NCBI GenBank assembly: GCA_001414345.1
Contig: LLCB01000061.1
Location: forward strand, 124,001 to 188,000
Source of the DNA: Hymenoscyphus infarciens
Lineage: Eukaryota > Ascomycota > Leotiomycetes > Helotiales > Helotiaceae
DNA: 64,000 bases
Reading direction: 5' to 3'
The notes below the pieces were generated by a model. The model saw only the letters and a list, made by a program, of their open reading frames with translations. It did no database searches and was not told the DNA's origin. The position numbers were made by a program, and so were the translations under genes. Within the stretch, counting starts at the first letter, position 1. Each line of letters starts with the position of its first letter. Below, in pieces: positions 11,220 through 21,760 of this stretch.

Positions 11220-13372
11220 AAGCTTAGCAAAGTACTACTATTACTCTATACTCGCTTAAAATACTATAAAGTTATATCTAACACTTTAAAAAAAATAAAA
11301 GAAGGTTATATAATACACTCTTTATATTTATACTATTATATCTTTAAATACTAAAGAATAAACCTAGTACTTAAAAAACGTTTTTTATTATAGTTTTTAA
11401 AAGTTATATAACTATATAGCACGAATTATAAGAGGAGATTATATTACTAAGACTAATAATTCGTATTATATAGTCGGCTACCTAACGCCTTAACTACTAT
11501 ACTAACTACCTATATATACCTAATACCTAAAACATCTTATAATTAACTCTCTCTATTATCTATAAATTATCTCTTTAAATACTTACTCTACTTAAAAAAT
11601 GTTAAATACTAGAATCGCCTTAGATATAACTCTTAAGAAGTTAAAAGCTATTACTCTCTTAAAAGAACTCTTCTTTAACTTTATAGATATTAATACTTAA
11701 TACTTAAAACTCCTATTACCTAGAAGTCTAAAAACTAACTCTACTAGTTATAATATCTAGTATTACCTATCTAAAATTAATAGTACCTATAATAGAGTAT
11801 ACTTACTCTATTAGATTATATAATACCTTATTACCTATTATATAAAGTAGAAAAAGGTAAACTAGTAAGATAATATAAATAAGTACTACTCTCTATTTAA
11901 ATACTTCTTATACATCTTTAGCTTAGACTAAATTAAGTTCTAAGATATAATTATTATACTTATAGTTACTTAGACAAAAACCTAGGTTAAAATAAACTAG
12001 TTATAATACCTTACTATACTATAGTATACCTAGGTTATAGTTATTAAACGAAAACTCTCTACAGGTTTACAACTTCTTATTCTAGACGCTAATACTAAAG
12101 TCGAGTATTAAGATACTAATATTATCTCTTTTATAAGTCTACTTAGTATATAAAGAAAATTTATTAACTATTTATAAAAGGATAGAGATATAAGAAACCT
12201 TAATATTTAGATTAGTAGAGAAGGTAATACTAGCCTAGTTAAGAGATGTCTAGCTATCTTAAGTTACTTTATTTAAGACCTCGCTAATAACCGAGACTAC
12301 TCTAAATAGTAGCTTTAAAGTCCTAGTTACCTTAAAGCTACTAGTTTTAAATAGGTTACTCTTAGTACTTAAATTAACCTTTACAACTATACTCTCTCTA
12401 TTAGAGCACTAATAAATAAAGTTATTAATCTCTATTCTTAAAAGCTCTTAAAAAGAAGAAAACCTATTCTAGTAGACCTAGCCTAGGATAACTCTAAAAG
12501 TGAATAGGCTTCTAATAACTACTCTAGGTATAAGAGTACTAATTTAGACGATATTAAAAATAAGGATATAGAACCTATAAGAGTAGTAGAAGTTGTAGAA
12601 ACAGTAGAATCTATAGAAGCAGTAGAACCTATAAGAGTAGTAGAACCTATAAGAGTAGTAGAACCTATAAGAGTAGTAGAACCTATGAGAGTAATAGAAG
12701 TAGTAGAACTTATAAGAGATATATTACTACCTATTATATAAAGTCTTAAAATTAAGCTGTCTCTAAAACACTATCGTCTTAATACTCTACTACCTCTACT
12801 ATACTAGATATCTGCTATACCCTCTAAAGAAGCCTTTTAGATACTACTCTAACCCTTACTAATAAGGCCTACTAATATTATATATACTAAGTATAGAGGA
12901 CTCTTAATTAAACGTTTTACTAGTATATAAAGGTATATTAAAAATAATAGTACTAAGTATCTACTTAGTATTAATTAATTAATCAAAGTTAAAGTTAAGC
13001 CTAGTACTAACACGTCTAAAGGACGAGATAAGAACGTAAAGTATAAGCAACTTCTTATATATTTAAGAGAGTATGTTAAAGATTAACTAGACTAGCTAAT
13101 AGATTTCTACTATATCTTAGATAACTATAACTATATAAATAATATAAGTATAAGAGGAGATACTATACTAGATAACTTAACTATAAGAGGCGTCTTAGTA
13201 TATACTATAGATATAGAAGGAGAGGACGAAGTTAATACCTTAAATTAACTTCTTAAAAGACTCTAATTAGTCTTCTTACTTATATATTCTTTCTTAGCTT
13301 TTTATCTTTTAAAGGTTTTAGCTAAAGGTTTATTAAAGTATATTAGTATTGTAATCTAAGAGTATTTAGATC
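11220..13372 (+). pseudogene. extra region between pol and 3' LTR, possible degraded accessory ORF
   Basis: About 2.1 kb follow RNase H where Copia elements normally have only a short spacer. The best candidate frame runs from ATG 11599 to about 13266 (around 550 codons) in a different frame from gag-pol, broken only by TAA/TAG. Over 12541-12740 this frame is open while the next frame is full of stops, and it spans an in-frame minisatellite. Elsewhere (12061-12540) two frames have similar stop counts, so coding status is unproven. I do not recognise the product. It could instead be captured host sequence or an insertion. Confidence 0.35.
12571..12696 (+). repeat. 18-bp minisatellite, 7 units, in the accessory region
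   Basis: Seven consecutive 18-bp units based on GAACCTATAAGAGTAGTA. The last four (12625-12696) are nearly perfect and the first three (12571-12624) include degenerate copies. Because the unit is divisible by three it encodes a six-residue repeat, EPIRVV, without stops in the candidate accessory frame. Confidence 0.85.
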
Positions 13373-13381
13373 GAGTAGGAG
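13373..13381 (+). promoter_or_regulatory. Copia polypurine tract
   Basis: GAGTAGGAG directly precedes the 3' LTR. The position and purine content fit the plus-strand primer of reverse transcription; the single T may be a RIP or drift change. Confidence 0.5.
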
Positions 13382-13511
13382 TATTAAATATCTATACCTA
13401 TTACGTAATATAGGTCTTCCTAAACCCTCTTATATATAAGTAGAGAGCAATTCCTCTCTAGAATTGCTTAAGTAATATAATTATATCAAACCTTATACTA
13501 TCCTTTCAACA
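13382..13511 (+). repeat. 3' LTR of Copia element
   Basis: The 130-bp partner of 5547-5676. It starts TATTAAATAT (mutated TGTTGAACAT) and ends with intact TCAACA, followed by the target duplicate AGCCC at 13512-13516. Confidence 0.95.
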
Positions 13512-13516
13512 AGCCC

Positions 13517-14432
13517 CTTATGTGTTGTCTAAACCCCCTCGAGACTATTTTACATAAAAAGTCCAAAAGAATTGGTTAGTTCCAACCGAACCTTTGAATT
13601 TACTGTTCTGTTTCTGGTTTCCAGGCCCAATTAAGGTGCAACACCTGAAGCACCATGCTGAGAATCTTAGCACGTCGTTTATATACAAAGGGAGAAAAAA
13701 AATCACAAACACCTCTCAAACTTCCAATACTATTTCCAGCAAAACTCTAAACGTCCTCGAGATGTATGCTAAACTTGGCCCTTGGAGGCCAATCATATTT
13801 ATCCATTGATTAGAAAATGTAGCAGAGAGTCTGGTGGAAGCTTTTGACTTCGAGATGGTAAAACTCATTTCGAGGCTAGTAGTACATTCGACAACAAATC
13901 TTACTGGGGAAAAAATCTCCATGAACAAATTGTGATCTTTAGTATCAATACATCCACCTTTTCTTCAGCTTGACTTTTTACTTGACGCGTTGTCATCTTC
14001 CATGCTCAAGTCTCTGTGATTACTGTTCTCATTATGACCGCATCGATATACAACTATGTTCCTAACGTGGTTCTGTTTCTTTCTTTCTGCCCAAGTAGTA
14101 AGTTGGTGGAACTTATATCGATTCTGCCTTTTTCGTGCTTTCCGTACTTTTTCAATCGCGTGTATAGTTCCCTGTCATCCCAAAGAACTCTTTTTCTTGG
14201 TCTTGTGTTCTTCAGGTTCCTTGTTACCGGCTAGCGTGCGATAATGAGGGAATTTTCCGAAGAGGATATACTTTGCTATGCTGTAGACTTTTCGAAGAAT
14301 AATGCAGTTGAGGAGGTTGCAGGGGATCGAACTCCCTTTTCTTAATCTCTCCAAGACTCCCTGGTCGCATCTGTATTCTGTACCACGGAATATTGTAAGT
14401 ATGCCCATTCTAGTCGAACTAATGGCCTTTTA
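13517..14432. other. spacer between Copia and TRIM element
   Basis: Unique-looking, moderately AT-rich DNA without a supportable gene. Frames at 13594-13928 and 14016-14408 are short, low-complexity and overlap on both strands. A tRNA-like T-arm near 14320 was examined and rejected. Confidence 0.5.
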
Positions 14433-15314
14433 GTTATTGTTGTAAATGTGGAAATGTGCAATGAGCTTAGCATTCAAAGAGCTACCTAGACTGGCTTCTT
14501 ATAGCCAAAAGGTACGCTAGCTAAGCGAGTAGGCATGTGACCAGCATACAAGAGGCTATTCACTCTTGCAATATCCCCCTCTGGGTAATGCCACCTCGTA
14601 ACCTTTCCTTCCATTTCTCGTCCATTTCCTAGGAAGTATCTTTAGAGGCGTCCCTCTTATATAATGTCCTGTCCCCCTAAAAAAGTATCCTGTAAAAAGT
14701 AGAAAACCAAAGGCAAACTTAAGTCCTTCGAAACATCCTAAAAAGTAAAACCGAAGGTAGACTCAAGTCCTTCGACAACATCCTAAGAGGCTATTAAGTC
14801 TTCTAAGAGATAACTAAGGGGTAGCTAATCCCTTGATAAAACTAAGAACCTCGTTCCTGATAAATCGTATCGTATTGTATTCTGTATTCTAGGGTCTTAT
14901 CGTATTCTGGGGTAAGGTTCGATCATCTATTTGTTAAAGTTCTCCTTTGTAAGTAAGGGAATACTGGTACCGGGCTTAGGCTCTTTATTCGGGTCCGTTA
15001 TTATGGCGGATTAAGTGAATCGTTGTTTTTGTAAAGCGGGTAAATCGGTCACTTCCTTAAGAGTAGAGCAGGTTCATACTATTAAGCGAAGGAAGCTTAA
15101 AGCCTTAAGGTCTGTAAGAGCGTATGTAGCTCTAGTGGATGCGTAGAACCGAGTGCATTGCTACTATGTTATAAATGTGGAAATGTGTAATGAGCTTAGC
15201 ATTTCCCATTTAAAGAGCTACCTAGACTGGCTTCTTATAGCTAAAAGGTACGCTAGCTAAGCGAGTAGGCATGTGACCAGTATACAAGAGGCTATTCACT
15301 CTTGCAATAGTTAT
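14433..15314. mobile_element. TRIM-like miniature LTR element with TSD GTTAT
   Basis: Two direct repeats, 14438-14573 (136 bp) and 15167-15309 (143 bp), begin TGTTGTAAATG/TGTTATAAATG and end TTGCAATA. They differ by a few transitions plus a 7-bp indel near their position 38. They enclose 593 bp and are flanked by GTTAT at 14433-14437 and 15310-15314. The internal part has no gag or pol. It contains a short Lys/Arg-rich frame from ATG 15003 broken by TAA and TAG. Size (872 bp) and structure fit terminal-repeat retrotransposons in miniature. RIP damage is light compared with the neighbours. Confidence 0.9.
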
Positions 15315-16380
15315 TAATCTCGACTTCGGTTCGTTTTGTTGACATTGAGCTCCACCTTGGGTTAAGAATAGTCTAGGCCCTATCGAGGTGTGGGGTTCAT
15401 TGGGTTTGCCAGATCGTGAACTGGTAATTTGAATGTGTCTGGACTCTCGTGCATGAACTTGGAGTATCGGTCATTATTCGTTGTGAACTTGTCAAATCAA
15501 CGCGAGAGGCTCAGAGTAATTAGACTAAGCAAACCGAATACTTGTAGAAGCACTTGCTGCACATTCTTCCCTACTCTCCTACTTTACTTTATTCATTTCG
15601 TTTTATTGCTCTAGAAGAACTTAGTTTATTACTAGGGCTTAGATGTACGCTGAATGGTCGGATGAACTCGTAATAAATACAAATGCGCCTCTCCTTCAAT
15701 GTCCTTTTTCTTCTTCTTCAGGTACGGTCCCTCCCAGAAGCTTTGTAAAACTCGTTACCTGGCTCGATATATACACTCCTCTCCTTTAATGTCACATTTT
15801 TCGTAGATTTGTAAGTCTCGTTATCTGGCGACCATCGTTTCATTTGCCCAGTGTCACCTAGTGAGACTCTTTCTTGTCAGCTCAGCTGGCAAGATTTCTC
15901 ATGATGGGGTTTGCCAGTCCTTGCTGAAGTCAGCTCCTTGTAAGGAAGCACATCCTTCTCATTCATCATTTCGAGGCGGGGTCCAACCAAAAACCCGACG
16001 AGGAAAAAGACCTAGCAGTAAAATTGGTCATTTTTTCAGTTGTCAGACTCAAAGAAGAGCATATACTGTGGAGTCTATGACACTGATATAGAGTGAATAG
16101 TATAAGATATATATCTATATAGTATTTTAGCTAAGGATCTCTTTACTTTAGTATAAGGAACTATGGGAAAGAGAAATTATTAAAGGTATAAGATGTCTCT
16201 CTACTTTTTATCTATATCTCTTCGAGGTTGATGGGGCATTTGCAGGAATAATTGAGTATTACTTTACTTTCGTCAAGGTTGAGAAACACCATTTTAGGGT
16301 TTTCTTTTGCGGGATTAGAGTTGGGAGCTCTGCTTTGTGGGCAATAATTTTACCGTGAAGTCATTTAGATGGCGGCTGAT
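15315..16380. other. gene-free spacer with a degenerate tandem duplication
   Basis: No gene seen. At 15688-15763 and 15779-15828 a segment running from CTCTCCTT-AATGTC to TTGTAA followed by CTCGTTA-CTGGC is present twice as an imperfect tandem copy. Sequence becomes AT-rich and RIP-like from about 16.1 kb. Confidence 0.45.
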
Positions 16381-17075
16381 TACAAAATCGGCATTTGACA
16401 CAAATGCCACTTAAATGAATGATTTTACTACTAAATCAATGATATGTGATAGCGGCCTTTCTGTCAGTAGATAGTATTCAAGAAACGGAATTTCTTGAAG
16501 ATTTTCTGTTCATTTATTGATTTACTTGTTCACCTACTTATATACTACCTACTTCTTACTTCGTTACAAGGATATTAGTAGGTTAAGACCTAACTTCTAT
16601 AGATTTCCTTCACCTCTCGGTCGCTGCGATGTTGTAGAGCGTTCTTTCTAGTCAATATATTGTATAGGATTCGAATTCAAGTATACGAATATAAAACTAG
16701 CTACTACTTACTATTTTTAGGATTTTTAATAAACAAAGAGACAGAGATGCCACTAATTCACGACCAAAGTGTCACTTTTTCTTCTACTGTTCGAAATGCC
16801 ACCTTTTTTTGATATAACTACTACTGTTTTAGGTTTATTAACTAAATGACAAATATACTAAAAAAGTAGATTTGAAGTTTATAATAAGTTTTAATAACGG
16901 TAATTGACATAAATGCCACTTTTTAAGTAATAAAGACAGAAATGCCACCTAACTAATTTATTCCTGACAGATATACCACTCTTATACTATTTATTTAGTT
17001 AGTCGTGATTTTACTACTAAATTGATGAACTAAGAATAGTAGCATTTCTATTAGTACTAAAAAGGTGGCATTCGT
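16381..17075 (+). repeat. AAATGCCAC-containing array, left arm
   Basis: AAATGCCAC or close variants occur at 16402, 16745, 16794, 16911 and 16940 in plus orientation, with one inverted copy (GTGGCATT) at 17065. The stretch 16884-16980 matches the reverse complement of 21602-21700 at roughly 80%, mostly through transition differences. This looks like the left subterminal array of a larger element, or one of two opposite copies of a repeat family. Confidence 0.6.
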
Positions 17076-17894
17076 ATCTATATAAGATAGTACTTCTATT
17101 AGTAGAAGTATTTAGCTAATTCATATATTTGCGTATTATACTAAGATACTAAGAAATAAAACTCTTAAGTAAATCTACCTAGTTCTACTTTATAAGCTAT
17201 AGCAGGATATTAGTATAGCGTATATACTCTAATAGTGTTGATACGCTTACTTTAGTAGTGTTTTTAAGAATATTTTTACTAGGAGAAGTTCTTTAATTTT
17301 CTATATACTACCTAGTTTTCACTCTTTTTAGGTCGAGAAATACTTAAAAAGATAGATATACTACTATTTTACTAATATAAATGCTAAATTTTTAGTACTA
17401 AGAGAAATACTACCTATTTCAGGCTTATATACTACTACTTTACGTTTATTAAATAAATAACGAATATACTAAAAAGCTAGACTTAGGTAGTAATCTTACT
17501 AGTAGTATATTAGAGAGTCTACGATATTTATTATATTATCTTAAGTAATTAAATTAATACTAGATTTCTAAGAAGAACTAATAATATATTAATTCTTAGT
17601 AGAAAATAGTTCTTTAAGCTAAGAGCTAATAGAATACTTAGTCTTACTACTTTCTAAAAATAAAGATAAAGTTATATAATTTTTATAGTAAATTAAAAAT
17701 ATTTATCACTCTAAGAGATTACCTCTCTTATTAGAAGTCTTTTATACTAAATTAAGATTTTTTATAATAACTTTTTAATATAATAGAGTAAATTTTTAAA
17801 AAGAAAATATAAGTTATATAATCTCTAATTAGTACTATAAGATACTAGAGCTAAAAGCTTGATATTTTTTTTTTTTTTTTTTTCTCTTTTAACG
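17076..17894. other. AT-rich RIPed spacer
   Basis: Very AT-rich with no open frame of use. It includes a second copy (about 17424-17488) of a segment also found near 16817-16880 (an ACTACTACTTT core followed by AATATACTAAAAA). A poly-T run of about 20 lies near 17865. Probably an old RIP-degraded repeat. Confidence 0.5.
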
Positions 17895-17899
17895 ATATT

Positions 17900-18213
17900 T
17901 ATAATAGCACGAAATACACACTACTACAAAAGAGGTATATAAGAGTGTGTTCGGCAGAATAACGTGTGTAGATACTAGGCTCTAATATAGAAGAAAAGGA
18001 AAAACTATCCCTCTCTAACTCTAGGAGTAGGCTACTATATATAAGAGGTTCGGACTATATAAAAAGAGTCCGAAACCGACTAACGTTATACGTCGGCTAA
18101 TATAAAAGCCTAAACCTACGTAACCTTTCTAAAACAGACGATATAAGACAATAACTACCGAAACCTTATATATAGCAGGTACTCTTAGCTATCTAGGATA
18201 GTATACTATTATA
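17900..18213. repeat. left LTR of the 17.9-21.5 kb element
   Basis: A 314-bp repeat paired with 21156-21469. Landmarks such as CTATCC and GCAGGT sit at the same offsets (105 and 275) in both copies, showing collinearity without indels. Confidence 0.92.
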
Positions 18214-19116
18214 TCTCTCTCTCTTAAAAAAGACTCGTCTCGAGTCTTCTATCTCTTATTATTTAGAGCTAAATTAGAATACTATAGTATTATTATTAAG
18301 GTCGAAGTATTTATTATATTTATTAACTTTATTATAAGAGAGAAGTTAAGATATTAGTACTAAATCGTATTCGTTAATACTTATAAAGAGACTTCGTTTC
18401 CAATCCTTTAATATTAAAGTAAGCGTTTGCTAAAAGAGTGTAGTCCGATCCTGTCTAGTAGGTCGGAAAAAGTTCAAAGCAGAGTCGAAGGCGAATTTAG
18501 AGTAGAGTTAGAAGTTGTTTAGTTAAGAAGTAGTAATAACTCAGTTAAGAGCTTACTTCGAGAGCGTACTAATTCGTATCTGATTCGAATTCGAATAAAA
18601 CTTCTAGGTCTAGCTAGAAGTAAAAGAAAGTAAGAAAGTAAAGAATATAAGACTCTATACTAGAGTCGGTGGGGTTTCAGGTAGTCAAAGGCGAAGTTGT
18701 TACCAAAGTTGTCTTACTATCTGAAGTTTAGAATAATAAAGGAGCTGTTTCAGCTAGTTAAATAAACTTAATACTAAAGTTATTATATTACCTTATTCCC
18801 TTCAAAGGTACTTAAGGACTTATTTATCTTCTAATTCCGATTCTACTTTAGAAGTAGTAGATTCGCTATTAGATTATAGAGAGTTTAAGAAGGTATAACT
18901 TAGCGTTTTAGTATATCTCCTTATCTAAAGCTAAAAGATTAGACGCTATCTCGACAAAGTTATAGTTCTATTATCTCTTTCTTAAAGCAGCTAAGTTTCA
19001 GAGCTATAGTATAATCTTATTCTATATTTAAAAGAACTATTCTAATTCTAGTATACCTCTAAGTATAGCTATAACTAAAAAGCAACTTTTAAAATTAGTA
19101 AAAGTTTCTTTAGTAT

Positions 19117-20021
19117 TATATTATAGAAAAAGAGAGGTCTTACGTGACCTCTTTTCCCTGTATATATAGCAGAGTTTTCACCTTCTAAATTTAAGCTCCT
19201 TAGAGCGTTTTCAACTCAAAAATACGTTATAGTTATAAGCTCGGTTTATACGTATAGTATACTCTATAACTTCTGCTTACGTATTCAACGTATTATAACG
19301 TATTTAGAACGCTCTCCGCTGTCGGCCAGCGTAACTAACCTCTCGATACTTACTCTCGACGACGAGAGAGCTCTCTTAACTTCGAATACGAGACTCTTCT
19401 AACGAGCGTAAACAAGGACTCTCCTAATAAGTGTAGACGGGATTCTCCTATAGGACTCTCTTAACTTCGAATATAGCGAAAGCTCTACTATAACTATAAG
19501 TAGGTATACTTCAATTTAGTAGCTTACTCTTAAAGAGCTCGTATAAAGCCTTTCACGGAAGGTATTTAAAACTAGAAGCTTAGTAGCGCGCTAGCCACTC
19601 TAAGAGGTGCTCGATTAAGACGATCTAGAAGCCTAGTACTCTACGAAGCTAGTATAAATATAACGCTAACTACGAGCTACTATATCTACGAACGCTACCC
19701 GCTGTCTTTACTAAAGCTAGAGCTAATAACGTGCTAGAGTATAAGAGAGAAAGTTAGATAGAATCTAGGAGTAGGACTTTACTCTTAAGAATACGTAGAA
19801 CTCTCTATAGTAGGAATAGAGAGCGATATAGTTAAGAGATTCTTTTATAATCTAGTTTAAGTTTATAGGCCTAGGAAGCTGTTGTTTTCCTAGACCTAAG
19901 AGATGTATTATAGAAAAAGAGAGGTCTTACGTAACCCCTTTTCTCTATATATATAGCAGAGTTTTCACCTTCTAAATTCAAGCTCTTTAGAGCGTTTTCA
20001 ACTCAAAAATACGTTATATAT
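19117..20021. mobile_element. nested TRIM with TSD TATAT
   Basis: Two 108-bp direct repeats, 19122-19229 and 19909-20016, differ by six transitions only. They begin TATAGAAAAAG and end TACGTTA (TG...CA after RIP). Target duplications TATAT lie at 19117-19121 and 20017-20021. The 679-bp interior is less AT-rich than its host and has no recognisable coding domain. Right after the left repeat comes TAGTTATAAGCTCGG (19230-19244), close to the primer site of the Copia element at 5677. It inserted into the larger LTR element and so is younger than it. Confidence 0.88.
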
Positions 20022-21155
20022 TATCTATTTATAAGGCTACGAAAGCATTCTAAGTATCCTCCGTTTTATAACCGGTTAAAAAGTAAGTATCTAAAAGAGT
20101 AACTATGTCTTCTTAATCTTTAAAAGTAAGGTCTAACTCTAACTTATATCTAGGCTCTAGGTAATTCTTAGCTAGTCTAGTTATCGTACTCTAAATAAGA
20201 GCTTTATATATTAGAGGTAAACTATAGTAGTTAGTATTTATATAGAGTCTATCTTATACTAATATCTTCTATTATTAATATATAGATAAAATGCTATTAT
20301 TTAAAGGTTTAATCTTTTTAGTTATCTTACTTTTTCGTTAAGGTTAAAGAGTATTTAAAGAGGCTTTAATACCGTATTAGGTAGAGGAATATTAGAAGGC
20401 ATTAGAGGTAGCTACTCGTAGCTAAAAGGGGTATAAATTAGAGCTTAGAAGTAGAAGAGGGTTCGATTAGAGAGAGTTTAGAGACAAAGCGAGTTATTAA
20501 CTTTAAAATATAAGCTCGCTTACTCTCTTTTCTAGCTTAGCTAGCTAATTCTTTATTTCTTAATTTTCTACTTCTAAAGCTTATATAACTAACTATATCT
20601 AGTCTATATTTAAGAAGTCTTACTTATCTTTATTCTTTTGTTAAGATTTTCTAGATCTTAGTATATAGATGCTATTCAGGTAGCTTTTAGAAAAAGAGGT
20701 AGCCCTAGAAGGTAGCTTAACGCCTTATAGCGGAGCTAGTTCAAAGAGACCTAAGGTCTCTTAGAAATTCAATATAATAATGTCGATTTTAGAGAGAGAG
20801 AGGTAGGAGCAGATTCAGAAGCCTTCGTAATAACTTTTAGTAATAGTTAACTTATTTACTAAACCTATATATAGTAGTCTCTATACTTAGAGGGTTATTA
20901 GAAGCCTCTAAAATACTTAGTATATTCCTACTTTCTTAATATATAAAATACGATTTTTACTAGCTATCTAAAACCGATACTAAACTCTAATATTACTAGC
21001 TATCTAGGTAGTCTTCGATTACTTAGCTATTTAAAGATATTATCGTCCTAGTCTAAATCTAGGCTAAGGTATATTTAAAAATAAAAGAAGTAATAATAAG
21101 CTTAAAAGAGATATTATAAAGGCTATTACTAGTAAAGTTGAGTTTTTCCTTTTTA

Positions 21156-21469
21156 TATAATAGTATAAAATATATACTACTATAAAAGAGGCATATAGGA
21201 GTACGTTTAGTAGAATAACGTATATAGATACTAGGCTCTAATATAGAAAAAAAGGAAAAACTATCCCTCTCTAACTCTAGGAGTAGGCTATTATATATAA
21301 GAGGTTTAGACTATATAAAAAGGGTCTAAAACCGACTAACGTTATACGTTAGCTAATATAAAAGCCCGAACCTACGTAACCTTTCTAAAATAGACGATAT
21401 AAGATAATAACTACTGAAACCTCATATATAGCAGGTACTCCCAGCTATCTAGAATAGTATGCTATTATA
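21156..21469. repeat. right LTR of the 17.9-21.5 kb element
   Basis: The 314-bp partner of 17900-18213. It is more heavily mutated at its left end (TATAATAGTATAAAAT) and better preserved at its right end (TATGCTATTATA). Confidence 0.92.
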
Positions 21470-21601
21470 ATATTTATTATATTAGATAAGAATTTATAAT
21501 ATTTATCGTACTATATATATCACGATAACCTAATATAATATCGTATCGCTGCCTAAGTCTGAAAAAAACGTACTAGAAGCTTATAATTTAAAGGAATAGC
21601 A

Positions 21602-21760
21602 TAAGAGTAGTATATATATTAGGAATATATTAATTAGATAGCGTTTCTGTCTTTATTAATTAAAAAAGTAGCATTTATATCAATTGCTGTAATAATATTA
21701 ATAAGTAGTATGAAAGTGGCATTTAAGTCCGGGAAAAATTAATTAGGTAGTATATATATT
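21602..21760 (-). repeat. AAATGCCAC array, right arm (inverted)
   Basis: On the minus strand this reads as degenerate copies of the motif array at 16.4-17.0 kb. GTAGCATTT occurs at 21668 and GTGGCATTT at 21716, and the block 21602-21700 aligns with 16884-16980 inverted. The flanking AATTACCGTTA near 21770 inverted is TAACGGTAATT, also found at 16893. Together the two arms frame the nested LTR elements. Confidence 0.6.

Larger units (their letters stand above)
5542..13516 (+). mobile_element. RIP-inactivated full-length Ty1/Copia LTR retrotransposon with TSD
   Basis: The element runs 5547-13511 (7,965 bp) between 5-bp target duplications AGCCC (5542-5546 and 13512-13516). Two 130-bp LTRs begin TGTTGA and end TCAACA before mutation. 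They differ only by transitions (about 12, no transversions), as expected from RIP. Coding order on the plus strand is Gag zinc knuckle, integrase, reverse transcriptase, RNase H, the Copia (Pseudoviridae) order. The coding frame is riddled with TAA/TAG from mutated CAA, CAG and TGG codons, so the copy is dead. The interior is very AT-rich. An extra region of about 2 kb lies between pol and the 3' LTR. Confidence 0.95.
17895..21474. mobile_element. RIPed non-autonomous LTR element (LARD-like) with TSD ATATT
   Basis: Two 314-bp direct repeats, 17900-18213 and 21156-21469, start TATAATAGCA/TATAATAGTA and end TACTATTATA/TGCTATTATA. Undoing one transition at each end gives TGTAATAG...CTATTACA, a normal TG...CA LTR. 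Target duplications ATATT lie at 17895-17899 and 21470-21474. Differences between the LTRs are transitions, as RIP predicts. The 2.9-kb interior shows no recognisable gag or pol and contains a nested TRIM (19122-20016); without it the interior is about 2 kb, so the element looks non-autonomous. Confidence 0.9.

Noticed and set aside
12571..12696. Tandem repeats as a CRISPR-like array
   Set aside because: Units are contiguous without spacers and lie in a eukaryotic retrotransposon.
14310..14345. tRNA-like T-arm GTTCGATCCCC on the minus strand
   Set aside because: The T-stem has at least two mismatches and no matching acceptor stem, D-arm or anticodon arm could be placed.
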